Source of the DNA: a virus
Strand: one strand, 5' to 3'
Virus record (IMG/VR): IMGVR_UViG_3300046474_000061
Span: 1 to 64,000 of that record
DNA length: 64,000 nt
Part shown: piece after piece, positions 39,543 to 46,938 of the stretch
How positions within the stretch are numbered: position 1 is the stretch's first letter
How the letters are laid out: the number at the start of each line of letters is the position of its first letter
Notes under the pieces: generated by a model
The model's input: the letters and a program-made list of their open reading frames with translations, nothing else
Databases searched by the model: none
Told to the model about the DNA's origin: nothing
Translations under genes and position numbers: made by a program

Positions 39543-40367
39543 GTGGATATCCTCGTAAAAAGCGTACTTAATTATGTACAAGCACAGAAGGGACACGCTA
39601 ACAGTGTCCTTGCCGGAGGAGCAGTCAGGGACATTATCCTTGGTCTTCCTCCAAAAGACTACGACATTGTTATTCCAAGTGACAATCACAGACAGATTGA
39701 TGACCTAGCTCAGTCCATTGTTGCTGAGTTCGGTGTCACTGATATGGTCCTCAAGACTAAGGAGTATGGTGGAGACAAAAAGAAGAGGTCCAAGGTAGGG
39801 CGTGAGAATCCTCAACGACTCACATCTGTATGGGGCTTTACCTTCGAAGGCAAGAGGATCGATCTGATCGGACATCGAGAGGTAGATGATGAGGACTTCC
39901 CTCAGATCGTTATCGACAAGTTCGACTTCGGTATCAACATGGCATACGACACTGGTTCGTATCTTCATGAGGAAGATGGTCGCTTTGTTGAGGACGTAGG
40001 TTGGCGCAAGATGACACTCTACAATCTCGATGGGATGGAGTTCCTTCCGAATGCCATTGGTCGATACAATACTCTGAATGCTCGATATCAGGGTGCTAAG
40101 GGTATTGGACTTAAGTTCGATGCTCGTTGCCTCAAGCTTGACCGTAAGGAAGAGCCAAAGGAATACTACGAGGCACCTAAGAAGAAGAACTATACTCTGA
40201 CTGGTCTTGCTGGTGCTGGTGGTGGTACTGGTGCTACACAGGCTGCGTGGAATCCTACTTCATTCACTGTCCCTGATTGGAACGCTGCACCTGCATGGGA
40301 TGCTCCTGTATTTCAACCTGCTGTCTTTGAGGACGAACCTCAAGAAACTATTAACAACGAATTCTAA
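39543..40367 (+). CDS. nucleotidyltransferase (poly(A)/CCA-type head domain)
   Basis: A 274-aa product, GTG start behind AAGGAAA. The motif LAGGAVRDIILGLPPKDYDI (residues 24-43) is the Gly-Gly/Arg-Asp/Asp-x-Asp signature of CCA-adding and poly(A) polymerase head domains; a third acidic motif appears in RIDLIGHRE. The C-terminal tRNA-binding domain of CCA enzymes is replaced by a Gly/Pro/Ala-rich tail. Role in phage: possible RNA 3'-end addition; unproven. Confidence 0.75.
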   Translation: MDILVKSVLNYVQAQKGHANSVLAGGAVRDIILGLPPKDYDIVIPSDNHRQIDDLAQSIVAEFGVTDMVLKTKEYGGDKKKRSKVGRENPQRLTSVWGFTFEGKRIDLIGHREVDDEDFPQIVIDKFDFGINMAYDTGSYLHEEDGRFVEDVGWRKMTLYNLDGMEFLPNAIGRYNTLNARYQGAKGIGLKFDARCLKLDRKEEPKEYYEAPKKKNYTLTGLAGAGGGTGATQAAWNPTSFTVPDWNAAPAWDAPVFQPAVFEDEPQETINNEF

Positions 40368-40388
40368 TAACTGAAAGGAATTACTAAT

Positions 40389-40961
40389 TTGGCAACTCGC
40401 TACCTCACCCTTCGCGGTTCGATTAAGTGGGCAAAGGTTTATGAACCGGATGCCTTTATGGGAGCAGAAAACTGGAAGGTAACCTTCTATCCCCGTGACG
40501 ATAAGGAATGGGATAAGTTTAAAGCCAGTGGCCTTCAGTTGAAGGTTAAGACTGATGAGAATGATGGTGCTGATTACTTCCAGCTTCGTCGTCCTGTCAA
40601 GAAGGTAATTAAGGATGACTTGGTTATTTTCTCTCCACCGGAAATCACCGGTAAGGTAAATGTATCCTATCAGGATGCAGAAGGTAACAAGGTTCGTCAG
40701 TACACAAAGGGTGATGGAACTGTTGTCACTCGTGTAGGTGACCCAGTCGAACTTGGTAATGGTACTGAGGTTCTGGTTAACCTGTCGTACTACGATACCA
40801 TCAAAGGTAAGGGTCATCGACTTGAAAACATCACCGTGCTCGATCTTGTTGAGTACATCAGTGGTGGGGCCGAACAATCTCAGGAACCAACGAAGGAAGC
40901 TTCGAAGGAAGATGTGGTTAAGGTCGATAAGAAAGAACTGAACGACGACATTCCTTGGTAA
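40389..40961 (+). CDS. single-stranded DNA-binding protein (T7 gp2.5-like)
   Basis: A 190-aa product, TTG start behind GAAAGG. An OB-fold-like beta-rich body (residues 1-150), a Glu/Lys linker, and an acidic end KKELNDDIPW with a terminal aromatic residue, the hallmark by which gp2.5-type and bacterial SSBs contact polymerase and helicase. Position after polymerase and before exonuclease agrees. Confidence 0.8.
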   Translation: MATRYLTLRGSIKWAKVYEPDAFMGAENWKVTFYPRDDKEWDKFKASGLQLKVKTDENDGADYFQLRRPVKKVIKDDLVIFSPPEITGKVNVSYQDAEGNKVRQYTKGDGTVVTRVGDPVELGNGTEVLVNLSYYDTIKGKGHRLENITVLDLVEYISGGAEQSQEPTKEASKEDVVKVDKKELNDDIPW

Positions 40962-40970
40962 TCAACAAAG

Positions 40971-41189
40971 TTGAGTGATATGAACCACCTAGAATACCAT
41001 ATTGAATACGACCTCGAACTCCTCATGGTGTATGTCTCCGGACTTACATCAGATGGGTTTTGGGACCATGTAGTTGACTTTGACGAGGTGAATGATCCTG
41101 AGAGTTTTGCTCAGGGTCTAGCTGAGGGCTACAAGCTTAACGGCAAGTTCGCCACAATAGAAAGTGTATTGATTGAAGCTGTGGAATGA
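40971..41189 (+). CDS. hypothetical acidic protein, 72 aa
   Basis: TTG 40971 or ATG 40980. Acidic, with YHIEYDLELLMVYVSG then DHVVDFDEVNDPES. No family recognised. Lies between SSB and exonuclease. Confidence 0.6.
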   Translation: MSDMNHLEYHIEYDLELLMVYVSGLTSDGFWDHVVDFDEVNDPESFAQGLAEGYKLNGKFATIESVLIEAVE

Positions 41190-41252
41190 ATTGAAGAAAT
41201 GTATAATGATTTGCTCAAATTGTCATCGAATTCGGCATCATGGGGAGACTGA

Positions 41253-41972
41253 ATGAAACTCCTCATCGACGCCGACATACTCCTGTATACATCAGCAGCA
41301 ACTCATGAAGAAGCTTTAGAAGTAGAGCCAGGATATTGGACATGGCATGTCAAGGAGTACTTGGTATGGAAAACCATTAAAGATAAGCTGGCATTCTACA
41401 TGGATCATCTGAAGGGCACAGAGTACATCCTGTGTCTTTCGGATACCACTAACTTCAGAAAGACTATTGTTGCTGACACATACAAAGGGAAACGTTCTAA
41501 CCTACGTCGCCCCATTCTCCTAAAGAAACTCAGACAAGATCTCATCGATCAGGGTGCAGTCATTTATCCAAACCTTGAAGCTGATGATGTCATGGGTATT
41601 ATCTCAACCTCAGAAGAGAATTGTATTGTTGTTTCCTCTGACAAGGATCTCAAGACAATCCCCGGTCTATATTTTAAGGACTCTGAAAGTGGATTACAAA
41701 CAATTACGACTGAAGATGCTGACTACTACCACCTCTATCAGACGCTCATTGGGGATGCCATCGACGGATATGGAGGCATCAAAGGTGTTGGACCGGTGGC
41801 TGCTCATAAACTCCTTAAACAACCTACTTGGGAAACGGTCCTCAATGCGTACCTAAAAGCAGGTTATACAGAAGACTATGCTCTCCAGCAAGCACGTATG
41901 GCACGTATCTTGAGGGCATCAGATTGGAACTCAGAAACACAGGAACCTATACTATGGGAACCGGGACAATAG
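41253..41972 (+). CDS. 5'-3' exonuclease (T7 gp6-like, FEN family)
   Basis: A 239-aa product. MKLLIDADILLY is the first metal-binding strand, YPNLEADDVMG and VSSDKDLKTIPG supply further Asp ligands, and GGIKGVGPVAAHKLL is the helix-hairpin-helix DNA-binding motif. It removes RNA primers and degrades host DNA. ATG with GGGGAGA upstream. Confidence 0.9.
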   Translation: MKLLIDADILLYTSAATHEEALEVEPGYWTWHVKEYLVWKTIKDKLAFYMDHLKGTEYILCLSDTTNFRKTIVADTYKGKRSNLRRPILLKKLRQDLIDQGAVIYPNLEADDVMGIISTSEENCIVVSSDKDLKTIPGLYFKDSESGLQTITTEDADYYHLYQTLIGDAIDGYGGIKGVGPVAAHKLLKQPTWETVLNAYLKAGYTEDYALQQARMARILRASDWNSETQEPILWEPGQ

Positions 41973-42124
41973 CGGGTGATCTAACAAAGATCTCTCAGAT
42001 CCTGAATGATATAAGGGTAGTCGATAAGAATCTAAACAGTTACTTGAACACTGCCATCTATGCACTTCATTGTGCAGTAAAGGAGTTAGACAATAGCAAA
42101 AAGGAAATTCAAGAACCCGAGTGA
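41954..42124 (+). CDS. small helical protein, 56 aa
   Basis: ATG 41954, inside the exonuclease end. MGTGTIAGDLTKISQILNDI, then a second helix with one Cys and an acidic end. Its end overlaps the endonuclease I start, and the AGGAG used by that gene lies within it. Function unknown. Confidence 0.55.
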   Translation: MGTGTIAGDLTKISQILNDIRVVDKNLNSYLNTAIYALHCAVKELDNSKKEIQEPE

Positions 42125-42488
42125 AGAGAAGTGCTTTAATGTACTTAAGGAAATGGTTCCAAAGGTAACATACGAGACTGTTAAACTCCCCTACATCATC
42201 AAGCATGACTACATACCAGACTATGTCGTGACAAAAGCTGATGGCTCCATTGTTTATGTGGAGTATAAAGGAAACGGTAGGGCTTTCGATGCTTCAGTTA
42301 AAAGGAAGATGATTGAAGTAAAGAAGCAACATCCAGAGATTACAATCTATATCGTATTTCATACCAATGGGAAGAGTGGTTCCAGACGTAAGGATGGGAC
42401 TTATATGAAACAAAGCGACTGGGCAGAGAAGCATGGCTTCGAGTATTGCATCGGTCGTGAGAACATTCCAACATCATGGTTTGAATAA
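42093..42488 (+). CDS. endonuclease I (T7 gp3-like Holliday junction resolvase), ATA start
   Basis: From ATA 42093, 131 aa beginning (M)AKRKFKNPSEEKCFNVL. The catalytic set of T7 endonuclease I is present: Glu in SEEK, Asp in YIPDY, Glu/Lys in YVEYKG. The first Glu lies upstream of the only ATG (42153), so the ATG form would be dead. In-frame TAG at 42087 limits the start to the 21 codons between; none is ATG, GTG, TTG or CTG. AAAGGAG stands exactly 7 bases before ATA. It resolves branched DNA before packaging and degrades host DNA. Confidence 0.85.
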   Translation: MAKRKFKNPSEEKCFNVLKEMVPKVTYETVKLPYIIKHDYIPDYVVTKADGSIVYVEYKGNGRAFDASVKRKMIEVKKQHPEITIYIVFHTNGKSGSRRKDGTYMKQSDWAEKHGFEYCIGRENIPTSWFE

Positions 42489-42586
42489 TGGATATTCTGA
42501 CACATCTTTCATTTATTCCATTTTACCTTTTTGTAGGTTCAATGGTTATTGTCATTGCATATAATTATTTTAAAAAAGGAAATTAA
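42488..42586 (+). CDS. 32-aa membrane microprotein
   Basis: ATG overlaps the endonuclease stop (TAATG). MDILTHLSFIPFYLFVGSMV then a short hydrophobic run and KKGN: a single TM helix. Function unknown. Confidence 0.45.
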   Translation: MDILTHLSFIPFYLFVGSMVIVIAYNYFKKGN

Positions 42587-42587
42587 T

Positions 42588-42755
42588 TTGGCTAAGTATC
42601 AGATCCAGAAACCTATGTCTTATGACCTTTATGTAGAAGCAGATTACTTTGAAATCGAAGGTCCGACTGTTGTATTTTATGTAGGTTCTAAAAAGGTAGC
42701 TGCATTTAAAGAGTGGGTGTCTGTGGATACCATTAAGGACCAGCCTGTTGAGTAA
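42588..42755 (+). CDS. hypothetical protein, 55 aa
   Basis: TTG 42588 with AAAAGGAAA upstream (MAKYQIQKPMSYDLYVEADY...). A small beta-rich domain. Overlaps the next start by 8 bases. Confidence 0.55.
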   Translation: MAKYQIQKPMSYDLYVEADYFEIEGPTVVFYVGSKKVAAFKEWVSVDTIKDQPVE

Positions 42756-43512
42756 GGTTCATTTGGTCCTCCCCGATCCCCACGCACACCCTGATCACAA
42801 TAATGATCGAGCAGAGTGGATTGGTAAACTGATCCTAGATCTCAAGCCTGATGTGGTAGTTAACCTTGGTGACATGTTCGACATGCCATCTATGGCTGAT
42901 TACGACAAGGGTAAGAAGTCCTTTTGGGGTCGTACCTTTAAACGAGACATTAATGCAGGACTAGACTTTGATGAGAAACTTTGGGATCCCATCCGTAAGG
43001 CAAAGAAGAAGAGACCTTATAGTATCTTCACGGAAGGCAACCATGAGTTCCGCGTTAAGCGGGCTGTTAATCTCCAACCCGAACTCGAAGGTACTATCGG
43101 ATTTAGTGACTTTGGTCTCGATCGAAACTATGATGAGGTTGTAGAATATGCTGGGAATACGCCAGGAATCGTGGAAGTTGATGGCATCCATTACGCTCAC
43201 TATTTTGTGTCTGGCGTTATGGGCCGCCCTGTCGGTGGGGAGCATCCGGCTTATAGCCTACTTACTAAGGAGTTTGTATCCTGTACATGTGGGCATATAC
43301 ACATCACTGATTATTCTGTACGGACTACTGTTAGCGGTCGTAGGATCATGGGTCTTGTCGCCGGTGTTGGACAAGATTACGAAAGTGGTTGGGCTGGAGA
43401 AGTCAACAAGCTCTGGTGGCGTGGAGTAGTAATCAAGCGTAATGTAGAAGATGGTTCTTATGACCCTGAGTGGGTATCACTTGAACGACTTCGTAAAGAA
43501 TATGGTAGTTAA
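42748..43512 (+). CDS. metallophosphoesterase
   Basis: A 254-aa product, TTG start. Calcineurin-like motifs: DPHAHPDH (Asp-x-His), VVNLGDMFDMP (Gly-Asp), FTEGNHEFR (Gly-Asn-His-Glu) and CGHIHITDY (Gly-His-x-His). A two-metal phosphatase or nuclease-like enzyme; the phage substrate is unknown. Confidence 0.85.
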   Translation: MSKVHLVLPDPHAHPDHNNDRAEWIGKLILDLKPDVVVNLGDMFDMPSMADYDKGKKSFWGRTFKRDINAGLDFDEKLWDPIRKAKKKRPYSIFTEGNHEFRVKRAVNLQPELEGTIGFSDFGLDRNYDEVVEYAGNTPGIVEVDGIHYAHYFVSGVMGRPVGGEHPAYSLLTKEFVSCTCGHIHITDYSVRTTVSGRRIMGLVAGVGQDYESGWAGEVNKLWWRGVVIKRNVEDGSYDPEWVSLERLRKEYGS

Positions 43513-43945
43513 GGAATGTAAAGCTTGTGGAGTTTCAAAAGAACTCCATGAGTTCCCTAAAGCTGCAACAAATAAATATGGTGTACACTCTTATTGTAAA
43601 CCTTGTTATAATGCAAAACGTAAAGCGGGTTATAAGAAGGGTGGTTTCGTATACTCAAAGGATAAACAACTTTGGGCTAGATACAAAATAAGATTGTCAG
43701 ATTTTGAAAAACTTTGGAAACAACAAAATGGTAAATGTGACATATGTAATATAGATTTAACAGATCATTCTGACAAATCAAAAAATAATAGAGTAGTTGT
43801 GGATCATTGTCACACTACAGATAAGGTTCGTGGATTGTTATGTAATGCATGTAATTCAGGAATAGGTTATTTCTTTGATAAAGTTGAAAATATCTTTAAA
43901 GCAGCGGCATATGTAAGCAAGCATAAGGAATTTGACAGTGAATGA
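43502..43945 (+). CDS. recombination endonuclease VII-like HNH protein
   Basis: A 147-aa product from ATG 43502. Zinc ribbon CKACGVSKEL...CKPCYNAKR, then KCDICNIDL, VVDHCHTTDKVRGLLCNACN then SGIG: the T4 endonuclease VII / HNH core with Cys ligands and catalytic His-Asn. It may resolve junctions or be a mobile endonuclease. Since endonuclease I is already present and this gene is strongly AT-rich, a mobile origin is likely. Confidence 0.85.
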   Translation: MVVKECKACGVSKELHEFPKAATNKYGVHSYCKPCYNAKRKAGYKKGGFVYSKDKQLWARYKIRLSDFEKLWKQQNGKCDICNIDLTDHSDKSKNNRVVVDHCHTTDKVRGLLCNACNSGIGYFFDKVENIFKAAAYVSKHKEFDSE

Positions 43946-44117
43946 TGACTTCGAAAAAACTCGAAGGGATTTTAAGAAGAGAAATAAATATGCTGCTGCT
44001 CTAAGAGAACAAGGCGAAATGCGTGGAGCCTTCTCCCTGAAGGTAGTTGACAGTAGGAAACAAGATTATAAACGATCAAAGATGAAAGTGACAGACATCT
44101 ACGATGAAGAAGAATAG
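43932..44117 (+). CDS. small charged protein, 61 aa
   Basis: TTG 43932 overlapping the endonuclease end (MTVNDDFEKTRRDFKKRNKY...). Lys/Arg-rich helix with an acidic end DIYDEEE. AT-rich like its neighbours. Function unknown. Confidence 0.55.
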   Translation: MTVNDDFEKTRRDFKKRNKYAAALREQGEMRGAFSLKVVDSRKQDYKRSKMKVTDIYDEEE

Positions 44118-44739
44118 TAGTAAAGAATACTATCGTAGACTTAGAGAAGATCCTGAAAAGTATGAAAAACTATTGGAAAGAAATCGGCAACGATATCACG
44201 AACGTTCAGAAATTCAAAAGAGTAAGGACGACGAAAGAAATAAACTTCGTTATAAAAACTTAGTTAACATTTGGGATGAAGATCCAAGAATATTTCTTTT
44301 CGGTCAAGCAAAGTATAGGTCCTCTAAATATAAAGAGGTCTTTGACTTGAAACTAGAAGATATAAAAATTCCTAAAGTTTGTCCAGTATTTAAAGTTCCT
44401 TTCCAAAGAAATACTCCTTATGCTTACTCAATAGATCGTATTGATAGTTCCAAAGGATATTTCAAAGGAAATGTTCAAGTAATTTCTAAGTTAGCAAATG
44501 CAATGAAACAAAATGCAACTCAAGAACAATTAAAAATGTTCGCTGACTGGATTAATGAAAAGGAAGATGAAATCATGAATGAAAAACAAATAGAGGATTA
44601 TATCTCTAATGAACTAGAAGAAAAGTCTTTTGAAGAAATCCTTGAAGAACATGACCTAAGTCCCTCAGATGTTTTTATTATTCTCTTCAATAATGGACAC
44701 ATTGATACGGAACTACTAGAAAATATGATGGGAGCTTAA
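44104..44739 (+). CDS. HNH-type homing endonuclease-like protein
   Basis: A 211-aa product. An N-terminal basic helical region with REDPEKYEKLLERNRQRYHE, then CPVFKVPFQ and YSIDRIDSSKGYFKGNVQVI then SKLAN, the pattern of a phage HNH endonuclease family (Asp-Arg-Ile-Asp, Gly-Asn-Val). The C-terminal 50 acidic residues are an extra module. Strongly AT-rich, so likely mobile. Confidence 0.7.
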   Translation: MKKNSSKEYYRRLREDPEKYEKLLERNRQRYHERSEIQKSKDDERNKLRYKNLVNIWDEDPRIFLFGQAKYRSSKYKEVFDLKLEDIKIPKVCPVFKVPFQRNTPYAYSIDRIDSSKGYFKGNVQVISKLANAMKQNATQEQLKMFADWINEKEDEIMNEKQIEDYISNELEEKSFEEILEEHDLSPSDVFIILFNNGHIDTELLENMMGA

Positions 44740-44742
44740 ATA

Positions 44743-44931
44743 TTGGATAACAAAAGTGACTTCACGGTACATTTTCCAATTGAACTAGTTGAAGAATGGG
44801 TTAAGCAGAACGGTGTTGACGACGGCCAGATGCTTGAATACCAAGATCTACTTATCAATGAAATTAAATTAGATGTTGACACCGGGTATATTACAATCGG
44901 TGGTAGTTTGGAGACAAAATTAGATGGTTAA
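44743..44931 (+). CDS. hypothetical protein, 62 aa
   Basis: TTG 44743 (MDNKSDFTVHFPIELVEEWV...). Acidic and compact, and overlaps the next microprotein gene. No family recognised. Confidence 0.55.
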   Translation: MDNKSDFTVHFPIELVEEWVKQNGVDDGQMLEYQDLLINEIKLDVDTGYITIGGSLETKLDG

Positions 44932-45025
44932 GTTTAAAGAATTCTTTAATCAGTATGGTAGTACAATTGATGTTCTATTGATTATCTCCCTTACGATTAA
45001 TACAGTGGTGATGTTTTGGAAGTAA
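44924..45025 (+). CDS. 33-aa membrane microprotein
   Basis: ATG 44924 overlaps the previous stop. A polar start, then IDVLLIISLTINTVVMFWK: one TM helix. Its end overlaps the thyX start by 10 bases, so translation is probably coupled. Confidence 0.5.
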   Translation: MVKFKEFFNQYGSTIDVLLIISLTINTVVMFWK

Positions 45026-45651
45026 CCCTCATCGATTCGATGGGAACTGACACCCTCGTAGTTAACGCTGCGAGGGTTTCTTTTTCTAAGGAAGCTAGTA
45101 ACTATACGGAAGAGCAAAATGTTAAGCTTATTCGTTATCTCGCTACTCATCAACATTTTACCCCTTTTACTCATCCACAAATTGTGCTCAGGGAAAAGGT
45201 TCCTATTTTTGTCGCTCGCCAGCGTTTCAAGCACACTGTTGGTTTTAGTTACAATGAAGAGTCTAGGCGCTATGTAAGTGATGACCCTGACTTCTTTATG
45301 CCAGATGGTTGGCGTAAGGCAGCAGAGAACAAGAAGCAAGGATCTTCAGAAGAACTCATCAAAGCCGAAGAAGTCGATCTCGATGGAATGTACGCGGAAT
45401 TAGTTACACATGCCTCCACTCTTTACAAAGCGATGATTACATACGGAGTCGCACCTGAACAAGCACGTATGGTGTTGCCTCAGAGTATGTTCACTGAGTA
45501 TTACGTAACGGGTAGTCTCGCTGCCTTTGCTCGTGCTTATCGATTGAGGAAAGATCCACATGCCCAAAGAGAAATCCAAGACCTCGCAGTCAGGTGGGAC
45601 GAAGTCATCCGACCTCTTTTCCCGGTATCCTGGTCTGCTCTTGTTGACTGA
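45016..45651 (+). CDS. thyX: flavin-dependent thymidylate synthase
   Basis: A 211-aa product, TTG start. The ThyX signature is present as RQRFKHTVGFSYNEESRRY (the usual first RHR is RQR here), with EQARMVLPQ and an Arg-rich C-terminal helix. It makes dTMP from dUMP using FAD, NADPH and methylene-THF. It goes with the nearby reductase and MazG genes in supplying dNTPs. Confidence 0.9.
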   Translation: MEVTLIDSMGTDTLVVNAARVSFSKEASNYTEEQNVKLIRYLATHQHFTPFTHPQIVLREKVPIFVARQRFKHTVGFSYNEESRRYVSDDPDFFMPDGWRKAAENKKQGSSEELIKAEEVDLDGMYAELVTHASTLYKAMITYGVAPEQARMVLPQSMFTEYYVTGSLAAFARAYRLRKDPHAQREIQDLAVRWDEVIRPLFPVSWSALVD

Positions 45652-45751
45652 GGAAGAAGAGGAAAAAGGTTTCTGTCAAGGACTCAAGATTTCTGACTAT
45701 GAGAAATTTATAAAGAGTATGGAACATTGGAAGGAATATATAAAGTGGTAA
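45560..45751 (+). CDS. possible 63-aa protein overlapping thyX end
   Basis: ATG 45560 has AGGAAAG upstream and the frame runs 100 bases beyond the thyX stop with protein-like content (KGFCQGLKISDYEKFIKSME). The first 30 codons are out of frame within thyX. The region between thyX and the glutaredoxin would otherwise be empty, so it may be real. Confidence 0.45.
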   Translation: MPKEKSKTSQSGGTKSSDLFSRYPGLLLLTEEEEEKGFCQGLKISDYEKFIKSMEHWKEYIKW

Positions 45752-46017
45752 CATGGTACACCATCTATACAAGAAGCGACCCTCCTTGCAAGTATTGTAT
45801 CGAGGCTAAAGAGTTGTTGCAAATTTATGGAATGGATTATTTCGAAAAGGATATTAGTACCAATGCTACAGCAAAAGAAGAATTTCTGGCAGCAGGTCAT
45901 CGAACGATACCTCAAGTCTATCGTGAAGGGGCGCTTATCGGAGGCTGCGACATGTTGAAGAACCACCTTCGTATCAATCATAATATCAAAGCAAGAAAAG
46001 AAAGTGAAGCACACTAA
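45745..46017 (+). CDS. glutaredoxin
   Basis: A 90-aa product from GTG 45745 behind GGAAGGA. TRSDPPCKYCIEAKELL holds the redox CxxC, with the TIPQVY cis-Pro motif and GGCDML. It reduces ribonucleotide reductase after each turnover; the reductase gene is 0.9 kb downstream. Confidence 0.85.
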   Translation: MVTWYTIYTRSDPPCKYCIEAKELLQIYGMDYFEKDISTNATAKEEFLAAGHRTIPQVYREGALIGGCDMLKNHLRINHNIKARKESEAH

Positions 46018-46289
46018 TGGGATTTAAGTCATACCAAGCATTTGTAGAGTCTATGCCAGACTTTGATGACGCAGCACTAGGACTTCCGGGAGAAGTAGGT
46101 GAAGTTCTTGAACTTGTAAAGAAGGATCGTCGAGTAGGTGATAGACGACAACCACTGGATCTTGAGAAGTTTAAGGCTGAATGTGGTGATGTTCTTTTCT
46201 ACCTCACTCGATTGGCATACAAGAATGGTGTCAGTCTGAAAGAGGTAGCCGAATATAACGAAGAGAAACTTTCTAAGAGGCATGGATGA
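46017..46289 (+). CDS. MazG-like nucleotide pyrophosphohydrolase
   Basis: A 90-aa product. GLPGEVGEVLELVKK and AECGDVLFYLTRLA are the Glu-x-x-Glu and Glu-x-x-Asp metal-binding helices of the all-alpha NTP-PPase family. It hydrolyses (d)NTPs or alarmone-related nucleotides. It starts directly at the glutaredoxin stop. Confidence 0.8.
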   Translation: MGFKSYQAFVESMPDFDDAALGLPGEVGEVLELVKKDRRVGDRRQPLDLEKFKAECGDVLFYLTRLAYKNGVSLKEVAEYNEEKLSKRHG

Positions 46290-46648
46290 AAATTCTTGTT
46301 TGTGGGTCAAGGGTATTCAATGACAAACGAAAGTTCAATGATGTCCTTGCTCCATATCTCAAAGAATATGGGAGTGACCTAGAGATCATCACAGGAATGG
46401 CCAAGGGAGCAGACCACTTTGCTTGGTTGTTCGCTTACCACTATGATCTCATCACTCATGAGTTTCCTGCTGATTGGGACAATAATGGTAAGGCTGCTGG
46501 ACCTATTCGTAATCAACAAATGATTGATGAGGGTAGACCAGACCTTGTGATTGCTTTTCCAGTAGGAGAGTCAAGAGGTACATACGACATGATTAAGAGA
46601 GCACGTAAACATAACATTGAGGTAATCGTCATTGAGCCAGACAATTAA
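46286..46648 (+). CDS. SLOG-family (YspA/DUF2493-like) protein
   Basis: A 120-aa product. MKILVCGSRVFND, IITGMAKGADHFAW and NQQMIDEGRPDLVIAFP are the nucleotide-binding landmarks of the SLOG/YspA Rossmann-like family. It may sense or bind a nucleotide-derived ligand. Function in phage unknown. Confidence 0.75.
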   Translation: MKILVCGSRVFNDKRKFNDVLAPYLKEYGSDLEIITGMAKGADHFAWLFAYHYDLITHEFPADWDNNGKAAGPIRNQQMIDEGRPDLVIAFPVGESRGTYDMIKRARKHNIEVIVIEPDN

Positions 46649-46811
46649 TTTTATCGACAATGAGGTCAATAAACTACAGGCCCTCATTAGTAAGACAGAA
46701 CGAGAGATCACAGACCTTGAGAAGATCATTCTTGCTAAGACACAGGCGATTGGTAAATGGAATGAGATGATTGATGCATTGAGTGCAGATAAGGACACAC
46801 TTAATGGATAA
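46632..46811 (+). CDS. coiled-coil protein, 59 aa
   Basis: TTG 46632, inside the previous gene's end. NKLQALISKTEREITDLEKI and the following residues form regular heptads for most of the length. Likely an oligomerising helix. Function unknown. Confidence 0.5.
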   Translation: MSQTINFIDNEVNKLQALISKTEREITDLEKIILAKTQAIGKWNEMIDALSADKDTLNG

Positions 46812-46938
46812 GGACTTAGAAGAGACTTTCAATAACCTTCTACAAGAACTAGACGCATACAGAGAAGAGTTTGGTCCTCCAGATGATGACGACGAGGACT
46901 TGTATATTTATGAAGAGGAAGAAGAAGATATTGGCTAA
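46804..46938 (+). CDS. very acidic 44-aa protein
   Basis: ATG 46804, overlapping both neighbours. MDKDLEETFNNLLQELDAYR, then Asp/Glu clusters to the end. Its last codons overlap the reductase TTG start. Possibly a DNA-mimic or regulatory peptide by composition only. Confidence 0.45.
   Translation: MDKDLEETFNNLLQELDAYREEFGPPDDDDEDLYIYEEEEEDIG

Noticed and set aside
42153-42488. Endonuclease I starting at ATG 42153
   Set aside because: It would delete the catalytic Glu region, and there is no ribosome site before that ATG.
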